64,000 nucleotides of DNA from Yoonia vestfoldensis DSM 16212 (GTDB lineage: Bacteria > Pseudomonadota > Alphaproteobacteria > Rhodobacterales > Rhodobacteraceae): the NCBI RefSeq assembly GCF_000382265.1, contig NZ_KB907985.1, forward strand, positions 50,448 to 114,447, given 5' to 3'. The number at the start of each line of letters is the position of its first letter. Position 1 is the stretch's first letter. The position numbers were made by a program, and so were the translations under genes. Of this stretch, positions 1 through 12,000 are shown piece after piece. The notes under the pieces were generated by a model that was given only the letters and a program-made list of their open reading frames with translations, ran no database searches and was not told where the DNA came from.

Positions 1-2
1 TC

Positions 3-3000
3 GACATCGAATTCACCGGCTTCAACCGCAGTGAGCTTTATGTCGATGCGGGTCAGGCCAATCTGATCGTTGCCGGTCCGGTCACCAACCTGAACGGCAC
101 CACGACGTTGATATCGCAAGGCACCGTGACCACACAGAAAGTTGCGGCGCAAGGGATCGCACCATCGGTCGGCGGCACGACGATCAACATCACAGGTCTT
201 GCTGGTGTCGGCGTGCGCGACTTCGGCCTGATCCGGCCAGTAGATGCGCAACCCTATACCGCCGGCGACAGCCGGGCGTTGAACGCGCTGCAATTGCGCC
301 AGAACGCAGGCGGCGTGCTGAATGTCACGTCGAATGGCGATATTCTGTTGCAGCAGCGCACGGGCGATCTGTCACTCGGCACGATCCGGTCCAATGGTGA
401 CGGCCTTGTGGAAATTCTCGCGGGTGACCGTGACGAAGGGGCCATTGGGGCCGCAGGTGGGTCTATTCTGTCGTCCGCCGGTGGAAGCCTTGTCAAGGGC
501 GGGTCGATCCGTCTGGACGCCGATGGCGCGATCGGCGGGGCGACCGCCATCGTCGTCGATACCGGCACGCGCAGCAATGATGTGCTGACCGCCTATGCCG
601 CGGACGACATCACCCTGTTCCAGAACACAAATGACCTGCGTGTGTTCAAGATCGCATCTTCTTCTGGCGATGTGACGCTGACACTGGAAGGCGAAGGCAA
701 CGACCTGCTCGACGGCAACCAGATCCAGGAAGCCGACACCCGCTCGCGCGAAGCGCTTTTGGGCGGTGTCTGGGGTGACATGCAGCTGTTGGGCGACGTG
801 ACTGTTCTTGACGCGAACGGCATCGCGTCCGGCCCTGCAGGCGACAAGATCCGCGACGCCATCGCGCGCCTGAACAACGCCCGCGTCGATGATTACCGCA
901 CCTACTGGGAGTGGCGGAACAGAATGACCGCAGAAGAGCTCGCGGCGGTTGTTGACGACGGTGTCTGGCTCAAACTGGGCGAAAACGTCGACGATGATAC
1001 CAGAGCGAGCATCCTTGCGGACTTGTTGGCCGCCGGCGTGGACTCTGTCGAGGCCGAGACACAGGCTGATGCGGAATTGGACCGACTCCGGCCGACTGGT
1101 GATATCAGGGGGCTGGAAGCGAACATCCGCGCCCAGCTGATCGCCCTTGGCCAGACCCCGGAAGATGCAGCGGCAAACACTGCATCGCAGATAGTGACGC
1201 TGCAAATTGCACGCACCGCGCAGTTCTTGGAGCAGCACCAGCGCTATCGCCTGGAACTTGTCGAAAACACAAATCCGAACCTCGACCTGACCAGCGCCGC
1301 CGAGAAGGAAGAGCTGAAGAGCCGTTTCAAGGTCTGGACACCGGACGAGCTTCTGAATGCCATCGGCTCTGGCCTTCTCAAGCCCGTGGTCGATACGACG
1401 ATCAACATCGAGGACCCCAATGTCGTCGGCGCAAGCGTCACGATCACGGTCGATGGCAAGGTCGGCCGCACCGAAGGCGATGTCACTATCCTTGTCACCG
1501 ATGGCCGCACCCTGACGCAGGACGAGCAGTTGATCATTGCCTCTGCCGAACGCAGCGACCTGTTCTTCCTTGTCACCGAAATTGAAACCGTCAACGTGAC
1601 CTTCAACGCAGCGACCAATTCCATGTCGCGCAGCGCGGGTGCTTGGAACGATGCCGCAGCGACCGGCCAGCCGCAGTTCCGTGTGGGGCAGACAATTCAG
1701 GTGCAGGGCGGCGATCCGGTCAACGCGACCGAGAACGAACGCTATTACGTCATCGAAAGCTTCTCGGGCGATGGCCAGACGATCTTTTTCGAAGATACCG
1801 GCACGACATTTGCCAAGGACGTTCTGACCGTCAGCATCACCGACCCGATCGCCAAGCAGGTGCAGGTTTCGGCGATCGTGAACGATCCGTCCGGTGCCGC
1901 CATCCCCGTGACGGCCAACATTTCCGGCAATACGATCACGCGCACGGATGGGAATTTCAATTTCCTTGGCCAAGCTACCACTGGCGATCACATCCAAGGA
2001 TTCATGGTTGGCGACCTGATCCTGTTGTCGACGACCCGTGCTTATACTCCGGCAGATGCTGCCGCCCTAAGACCGACCCAGAACGCGAATACCAGCACAA
2101 ATCTGTACCGCGTTTTGGCGGTCACCGCAGATACGATCACCCTGACCAACCGCGACGGCAGCCCTGTGACGCTGATCGCGGAAACGGGTGTGACGATCAC
2201 GGTCGACGAATTCGTCGAACTGGTCGGCGTACAGGTCCAGCAGCGCGAAGATTTCAACATCGAAGCCAGCGCCGACGTGAACATCGCGTCGGTGGGTGAA
2301 ACCTTCATCGGATCGGAAAAACAGATCCTGCTGGGCACGATCACCGTGGCTGGCGAAGAAGGGGATGAAGGACAACTGCGCCTGAAGGCCGGCAACGGCA
2401 TCATCAACAACATCGGCAACACCGCGACCAACATCACGGCGGACTCCGTGGTGCTGGAAGGCGGGCAGGGCACAATCGGCCGCCTTGCCGCCCCGGGCGT
2501 TGTGGAAAACCGCGTGTACATGGACCTCTCGGCGGGCAGTATCGTGATCGCCCGCGCGCAGGGTGCTGTCGTGCTGGCCGAACGGGCTGGCGATTTCCTT
2601 GTCGGGACGATCTATTCCGCCAGCAGCGACGTCGATTTGCAGGCGCTGGATGGGAGCATACTTGACGGATACGGCAACGGGCTCGTCAACATCGAAGCCG
2701 ACAACATCATCCTGGCCGCAAGCGGCAGTATCGGTGCTATCGACAACGATCTCGATCTTGAGGCGCGCGATGCCGACAACGGTCGCCTGACCCTTTTGGC
2801 CGGTGGGGACATCTACGTGTCCGAAGACGGCGATATGAACATCCTCGACGTGACCTCGACGGGACTTGAGGGGACTTTTGTCCGCCTGACGTCGGAATCG
2901 AACATGTTCGATGGGGACGCCAGCCAGACGACCGGCAATGCCGTCATCACCGGCTACAACATCGAGACAATTGCCGAGGCTGGCCTGATCGGCAGCCTGT

Positions 3001-6000
3001 CGCAGAACCTGCGGATCAACACCACGGGTGGCGTGCTGAACGCCTCTGCCCTGTTGGGCAACATCCGCATCATCGAAGTTTCCACCGCCGCCGGTGGCGC
3101 GGGCGATGACCTGATCGTCAACCAGATCGGCACGGGTGCCGATTTCACCGCCTTCCTGACATCTGCCGCCGGGCGCATCCTGAACGGTGCCGCCTTGGGG
3201 CTGTCCAACGTCACGGGTGGCCGTGCCTTCCTTGTGGCGAACAAGGATATCGGCCAGGCCGACAAGCGCCTGTTCACCCGGATCGGGTCTATTCAGGGGG
3301 TCTCGACGACGGGATCGTCCTATATCTTCAACGACGGTGCCATTCGCACCGAAACCGAAGACGGCAGTGGTGTCGCCTTCCGTGTGGCTAACGACTTCTT
3401 CATGACGGCGACCAGCCCGATCAACGTGCGCCAGAACATCGTGGCCACCAGCGGCAATATCAACATCATCGCCAATGAAAGCGTCTTTGCGACACAGCAA
3501 GACTATGACGACGCTTTTGCCGCGCTCGAAGATGCCTATTACGGGCCACGCACCACGCCCGAAGAGATCGAGGCAGCCGATGCTGCGAAAGAGGCAGCGC
3601 TGTTGGCCTTCCCGCAGAACCTCGATGAATACAACAACGACTATGACACCGTCACGATCCATGCAGGCGTGCTGGTGCAGGCGTTGGCAGGCAACGTCAA
3701 CATCTGGGCTGGCGATCATGTGGTCGTCCAAGGTGCTGATGGGGACGATGATGCGGCACAAGTCATCGCGGCTGGCAACATCAACATCTACAGCGATGTG
3801 ACGACCAATGCCGAAAACGCGGACGGGTCGGTGAACCTCGGGTCCGATCCGCAGATCGTGTTCGATGCGGCGCGCTATGACAATGCCGGTGGCGATGTGA
3901 CCATCGACGGGGTGCTGCGGGCGACAGGCAATGTGCTGATCAACACGCGGGCCGCTGGCACGGCCAGCCCTGCCAACGTCGAACAGCGCGACATCGTCCA
4001 TGTCACCGGGACCATCACCGCCACCAACGGCGGCATCCAGATCCTGAACCGTGGCGACATCACGCTGGATGGCGCGCTGTCGGCGGGTGCGTCTGTCCTG
4101 CTGAACACCGTGGCTAATCCGGCCGACGGGCAGTCCGGACCAGAGCAACAGGACGTCGTGACGATCAATGCCGCGATCACCGCGGGCAACCGGATCGACG
4201 TGCAGACGCGCGGTGACGTGACCGTCAATGCAACGGTGACAGCGACGACCGGCGACGTGACCATCACGACGATTGCCAGCACGCCCGATGCCACGCTGGC
4301 CACCCATCAGGCCGACACCGTGATCTTCACGGCGGACTCGACCGTCAACGCAGGCGCGCGGATCGACGTGCGCACAGGTGGCGATGTGACCGTTGCGGGC
4401 GATCTGAACGCGGGCAGCGCGGTCGAGATCAACACCGTGCCGGATCTGGCCACCAGCCTGACACCCGCGCAGGTACGCGACAGCGTGATCGTGACGGACA
4501 CCGGCACGATTGACGCCGTGACCAGCATCACCGTTCTGACCAGTGGCGACATCACGGTTGGTGGTGCGCTTGGCGCGGGCACGTTCATCCTGCTCAACAC
4601 CGTCGATCCGACGGTGACCGACCAGCCATTGCTGGAACAGCAGGATTTCATCACCGTGAACGCCGCGATGACGGCAGGCACGCGGATCGACCTGCTGACC
4701 GGTGGCGATATCACCATCAACGCGGCTGTCGTTGCCGGTGGCACGATCTTTGCCAACACCCGCCAGAACGGCCAGAGCGCCACGCCGCCTGAATTCCTGC
4801 GCGACCGCTTCGAGGTCACGCGCCTTGGCGTGCTGGAATCGACAGGGGCCGAGATCAGCATCCTGACCGGCGGCGATGTCATCATCACCGGCGAGATGGA
4901 CGCAGAGACCACGATCCTGATCAACACGGGGTCCGCGGATGCGAACCCGATCGTCGAATTGCGCGACAACGTCACCGTGACCGGCAGCATGACGGCTGGC
5001 TCGCGGATCGACGTCACGACAGGTGGCGACAAGGACAGCATTGTCCTGACGCAAATGACGATGGTCGCGCCCGTGATCCGCATCGACGGACAGGACGGCG
5101 ACGACTTTATCCAGATCAAGGACAATGTGGTCGCGACCGGTGCCATGACATTGGCCGGTGGCACGGGGTCCGACCGGATAGAGGTGATCCGCCTTGCGTC
5201 CCATGCGACGGGCGACAGCCTGACGCTGGACGGCGGCGATCATGCCGATGACATGATGATCCAGACCTGGGGGTCCCAGACCGGGGCTGCCGCAGGCATC
5301 GACTACCGGATCACCATCGCCAGCGCTTCGGCGATCAGCGTTGAAAACGGTGTGGATACGCTTGAGGTGCTGGGCACCGACGGCGATGACGACATCTTCC
5401 TCAGCCGCGCCAATTTCGTGGCGCTCCTGCATGGCACCGAAGGTCAGGCTGTCGGCACGGAATCCGGCCGGCCGACGACGGTCGAGCGGATCGACTATGA
5501 CCGCAGCCTGAACGGCCGCCTGAGCCTGATCGGCCTTGACGGTGACGACGTGTTCATCTCTGACGACAACAGCACGATCATGACGATGGACGGCGGGCTT
5601 GGAAACGACCGCTTCCAGTTCGGCCAGATCTTTGGATCGCGGCCTGTCGCCGGTGGCACCTATCAGACCGATAGCGGGGTCGTGTCGAACGGCATCGCTG
5701 TGGGCGATGACATCGCCACAGTGGCAACGACGCGCGGCTTCCTGTCGAACGGTCTGTCCTATGCCGTCACCGCCTTTGGTGGCGAAGGCGCGGATTCCTT
5801 TACCGTCTATGCCAATCGTGGCGAATTGCGTCTTGAAGGCGAGGATGGCAACGACCAGTTCATCGTCCGCGCCTTCCTGCTCGATGCCGAGCTTGAAAGC
5901 GAATCCGCCAGTGGCGATATCAAACTGCTGGCCGGTGCAGGCGACGACAGCATCGAATACAACATCAACGCGCCGGTCGATATCGACGGCGGGGCCGGTT

Positions 6001-9000
6001 TCGACCGTGTCATCGCCATCGGGACCGAAGGCGACGATGTGTTCGTCATCACCGAGGACGGCGTCTTTGGGGCCGGTCTGAACGTGCGGATCAGCAATGC
6101 CGAAGAGGCGATCGAGGTCGATGGTCTGGAAGGTGACGATACCTTCTACATCCAGTCCACAAGCGCTGGTACGGTCACGAACGTGATCGGTGGCCTTGGG
6201 TCCGATACGTTCAACATCACAGGCGATGTGAACGATCAGGTCTTTGCCGCCGATCTGGCGGGCCGGTCGAGCGGGATCAACCACCGCGCCGACACAACCG
6301 ATACCGAATACGCGACCACCCTGCTGAACGGTCTGACCGCCACTGTGGCCGACGCCGAACAGGGTGCGATTGTGATCGCACAGACCGGCAGCGGCACCAC
6401 CGTCGCCGAAGGTGGCGTGCTTGATACCTATACCGTATCGATGGCCGCGACGCAGCCGCCGGCCGATGGCCGCAGCGTGTTCATCACAATCTCTGCGGGG
6501 ATCGCATCGCGGCAGGATCGCCGCCTTGATGTGCCGACCATGGCGGATGGCACCGAACTGACGCTGAACGGCAACACGATCACCCGCACGACGGGGTCGT
6601 GGACGACGGATGGCTTTGGCGATTGGCAGGGCATCACCCTGACCGGCGCGGGCGACAATTCCGGTCACTACAATGTGGTGTCCGTGTCCGACAATGGGCG
6701 GACGCTGACCATCGACGGCACCTTTGCGGCCAATGCCAATGCGCCGACTGGCGTCGTGGTTGGCGCAAGCGTGTCCGGCCGGATCGCCAGCACCGTCGAA
6801 ATGCGGGCCGGTGGCACCGGTGCCTTTACCGATGGGATCGTGCTGGAATTCAACGCGGCGAACTGGAACACCGCGCAGGTTGTCGAACTGCGCGCCATCG
6901 ACGATGCCGCAGAAGAAGGCCAGCGGATCGTCCAGATCAGCCATGCCGTCGACAGCGAAGACCCTGCCTATCAAGGGACGAAAGTCACCAACCTTGTCGT
7001 AGTGGTCGATGATAACGACCTGCCCGAGGTCCGTCTGACACAGACCGGCGCCGATACCTTCGTGCACGAAGGCACCTCTGGCACCGAGATCAACGACAGC
7101 TATGACGTCGTGCTGACCCGTCAGCCCGCTGTGGGCGAAACCGTGACCGTCGCGCTGACCGATGACACGAACTCGGCGGATCTGACCTATCGGGTCAACG
7201 GATCGCCCGTGTCGCAGATCGTGTTCGACAGCACCAACTGGAACACGCCGGTCACCGTCACCATCGTCGCCAACGCCGATGCCGTGGTCGAGAACCGCGA
7301 ACGTGCCGTGGTGTCCCATACCGTGACGTCGAATGTCACGGATGGCGTCTATGCATCGGCTGCCATGGCCGAACTTGACGTCACCATCTCGGACGGGGAC
7401 AGCGCGGGCATCATCATTCGCGAAAGCGATGGCCAGACCGTCATCGTGGATGCACCGGGTGAAACCGACAGCTATACGATCCGCCTGACCAAGGCACCGA
7501 CCGCGCCTGTCACCATCAATATCGTGGATGACGGCCAGAACCGCGTCGTGAAGGGCGGTCGCGTGACCGAAGCGGTGCTGGTCGATGGCGTCGCCATTCC
7601 GCTGACGTTCGTGTCGAACCCGGACGGGCCAGACACCATCCTGCGCACCGATGGTGGAAATTTCCGCACCGACGGTTTCCTGTCGGGCACCGTGATGGAC
7701 ATCACCGGCACCACGCTGAACAACGCGCCTTTCGGCATCGGCGAGATTTCCGAGGATGGATCGACCATCACCCTGTCTGGTGGACAGACGGTATTCGCTG
7801 AAACCGCCACCGCGACGGTCACGGTCATCGTGGCACAGGTCACGTTCACGGCGGACAACTGGTCCGAAGCGGTCACGATCACGCTGGAAGCGGATGCAGG
7901 CTTTACGCCCACAGCCATCGACCGCGTGACCAAATCCTTCCCGATCGAGCCGCATACGACATCGCGCATCAACGGGCCGCTGATCATCGACGGCGGGCCG
8001 ACGACATCGCGCGAAATCCGCGCGGCAATCATGCTGGCGACCGAACGCGACCCGGGCCCCATCGGCCTGACTGTCGTGACAGACGAACCGTCGCAGAATG
8101 ACCGCGTGAACGTGTTCAACGACAGTTCCGTGATCGACGACACGGGCCGGATGTTCAACACCGCCGATGGCCGGACCCAGATCGACGGGCTTGGCATGGG
8201 CAGTGGCACTGTCACGATCCCGCAGGGCGAAGGTCTGGATGATCTGGTATTCAACCGCGGCATCTCGATCTCGACCGTGGAAATCATCGAGGTGATGCTG
8301 GGCCGCGGTGACGATACGTTCACCATCGACGGCACCAACATCAGTTCCGACTACAACGTCGGTGGCGGTCAGGTGAACCTGCCGATCACGCTGATCCATG
8401 GTGGCGGCGGGGCCGACCGGATTACGGTCAACCAACTGACCACCGGCGAAGGTGGCAAGCGGACATTGCTCGCGCTCTTTGGCGACACCGATGCCGACGG
8501 ACGGCGCTACAACTTTGAAGGCGGCGCGCCGAACGGCAATGCGTTCAACTTCAACGCGGTCGGCGCACCACAGGATCACGCGGACATCATCGACGCCTCG
8601 GGCGCGGAGCTGTCGGCGGATGACATCGGTGTCGTGATCTATGGCGGCATGGGCAACGACACGCTGATCGGGTCCGGCGGACGCGATCATATTGCAGGTG
8701 GCGGCGGCGACGACACGATCACCGGTAACGCTGGCGACGACATCCTGTATGGCGACAACGGCTTCAGCATCGACCTTGTCACGCGCGGCCTGATCCAGAT
8801 CAGCGCCTCCAACCTGACCCCGCAATACCTGAGCGCGGATACCCGCGCCGGTGGCCGCGACACGATCGACGGCAACGATGGCCGCGACATCATCTTTGGC
8901 GATCATGGCCGGGTGTGGCAGCTTGCGGGCACCAACTTCATCACCTCGACCGGCGATTATGCGCGGATCGAAAGCAGTGATTTCGCGGCTGGTGCCGATG

Positions 9001-12000
9001 ACATCATCGACGGCGGCAATGGCGACGATATCGTCTTTGGCGGCGCTGGCGCAGACCAGATCACGCTGGGCAGTGGCAACAACATCGGCTTTGGCGACAA
9101 CGGTCTCGTGGATTGGACAATCTACGACGACAACAACCGGTCTATCGACCTGATCCAGACGCTTGCGGCCTCGATCGGCGGCAACGACACGATCACCGGC
9201 GGCAACGGCAACGACGTGGCGCTGGGCGGGCAAGGTGCCGATACGATCAACCTTGGCGACGGCACCAATGTCATCATCGGTGACGCGGGCCGGATCACCG
9301 GCTACAGCACCGGCGCGGGCCTTGGCTCGCTTGAGCTGACGCTGGATACGCTGGTCAGCACCGATGCGGCAACGGGCGCGGGCGATACCATCACGATCGG
9401 GACGGGCACGGATTACGTGGTTGGCGGGTCGGGTGGCGACAGCATCCTGTCGGTCGGCAGCAGCCTGCTGTCCGATGTGATCTTCGGCGACCACGCGCAG
9501 TTGAAGTTCCGCGTTGCGGTCGGCGACGAAGTGACGCCTGTCATTCTGGCGGCGCGGTCGATCTTTACCGCGAACGGCGGTGACGATCTGATCTCGACCA
9601 CGGGTGGCGGCGATATCGTCGTGGGCGGCGTCGGTACGGATACGGTCACGGGAACCGGTGGCGCCGACATCATCTTTGGCGACAACGGCTATCTGGCCGG
9701 CTACGAGACCGACCCTGTCGGCGGAGCGCTGATCAGCCTTGCGCTGGCGCAGACGCTGGCGGCAACCATCGGTGGCCGCGACGAGATTCGGATCGGCACA
9801 GGCGCTGCCATCGTCTTTGGCGGCGCGGGCGACGACCTGATCGACACAGCTGTCGGCGGCGGGCTTGACGCAGCGGACATCCTGTTCGGCGATCATGGCC
9901 GCGCACGCTTTGATGTGCCGACCGAAACAACACCGCAGCCGATTGCCGTCTTGATCGAAAGCACGGACGCAACACGGGGTGGCGATGATACGATCACATC
10001 CGGCTCTGGCGCGGACATCGTCATCGGCGGATTTGGCGCGGATACGCTGACGGCAGGCAACGGCGACAATATCGTGCTGGGCGACAATGCCCGCCTGATC
10101 GGCACCGCCGATACGGACCTGGCTCTGGATGGTCGTCCGATCAGCCTTGCCAGCATCGTCACCATCAATCCGACCATCGGCGGCGATGACATCATCGCGA
10201 CCGGTCTTGGTGCCGATATCGTCATCGGCGGCGCAGGCAACGACCGGATCAACGCGAATACGGGCGAAGGTCCGGCGGTCTTTGACAAGTCGAACATCCT
10301 TGTGGGCGACCATGCAGAGATGCTGTTCCACAACCCTGTCACGGGGACGAACTTTGCATCACTGTTACGGTCGCTGGATGCCACGATTGGCGGCAACGAC
10401 ACGATCCAGTCCGGTGCAGGCCACGACCTGATCATCGGCGGAACAGGCAGCGACGTGATCTTCGGCGCAGGCGGGAGCGACGTGGTCGCAGGCGACCACC
10501 TGCGCGCGCAAGGCACGATCGACCTGTCGACGCTGCCCTTGTTCAACCCTGAGAATGCGTCCTTTACTGCGACCTCCATCGCGACCGGGATCACAGATGG
10601 CGGCGCTGCCGACACGATCTATGGCGGTGCCGGTGCCGACTTCATCATGGGCCAGCAAGGGGCGGACACGATCTTTGGCGGGGCGGGCGACGACGATATC
10701 ATCGGCGGTCACAACGTCTCGGGCGGTGTCGATACGGGCGATGCCATCGACGGTGGCGCAGGCGATGACGTGATCCTCGGCGACAACGGGACGATCTATC
10801 GCAAGATGACGCAGGAAGATGCACGGATGCGGGCGCTGCAAGGCACAGTCATGTATGGCACCAACGTCCATGCAGCCGCGGGCGTCGTGGATGACGGCCA
10901 ATTGCTCGTGACCGAGACGGCGCAGATCAACGTCGACGGCACGGCACAGCGCGAGGTCGTGGTTTTGGATCACGCTCCGGGCACCAGCGCGACTTTGTTC
11001 GGCAGCGACTATATCGCTGGCGGGGCAGAGGATGACATGATCTTTGGCCAGCTCGGCAATGACATCATCCAGGGTGACGGGTCCATCGACTTTGACCAGA
11101 ACGGCATTGCGGATGTCTTCGAAGGCAAGGGTGTCCACGCCTCTCGTGATGCGGATCGGTTCCTTGTGATCAATGCTTCGATCGACGATTACAACGGGGT
11201 GGGCCGTGACGGCGACGACTATATCGAAGGCAACGGCGGCAACGACACTGTCTTTGGCAACCTTGGCCGCGACGATATCATCGGCGGATCGTCGAGCCTG
11301 TTCGGGCTGACCACGCGCACCCAGCGGATCGACGGCAGCGACATGCTGTTCGGCGGTTCTGGCACGCAGACCGAACGCAACGAACTGGGCGATCCATCCG
11401 CCGAAGGTCATGCACGCGACAACGACACCATCGTGGGCGACAACGCGAATATCTACCGCATCGTCGGGATCAACGGCGAAAGTTCGGGTGCCTATCTGAC
11501 CTTTGCCTACGACACCTACAGCGATACGATGCGGATCGTGCCGCGCGGTGTCGACCTGCTCGACTACACCGAAGGCGGCTTTGACGTCGATCCGGGCTCT
11601 GCCGCGCTTGACCGGGGCGCTGCGGATGAAATCCACGGCGAAGACGGCGATGACACCATCTATGGCATGGTCGGCAATGATATCCTGTTCGGGGATGCCC
11701 ATAACGACGACATCATCGGCGGCACCGGCAACGACTGGATTTCCGGTGGCACCGGCAGCGACGGGGTGATCGGCGACGACGGCCGTATCATGACAAGCCG
11801 CAATTCCACGGAATCCGGTGAATCGCTGTATGGGATCGCAGCGCTTGACGCGGTTGACGTGCTAGTGATCGCGCAGGATCAGGATGCGTTGCGGACGGTC
11901 ATCAACAGAGACGGTCTGCTGGTCAAGTCGGTCAACCTGACACCCTATTCGACCAACCCCAACAATCCCAACGACCAATACTGGAACGCGTCGAACGCAT

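Noticed and set aside
372..1997. Minus-strand 541-codon frame
   Set aside because: Antisense shadow of the giant gene with no motif.
2067..10331. Very long minus-strand open frame (2,754 codons) opposite the giant gene
   Set aside because: It is the mirror of a repetitive GC-rich coding frame; its translation is rich in Arg, His, Asp and Val without domains or a start signal. The plus frame has clear RTX and Calx-beta motifs.
8640..10800. CRISPR-like repeat array
   Set aside because: The repeats are in-frame protein repeats of varying sequence, with no identical direct repeats and spacers and no cas genes.
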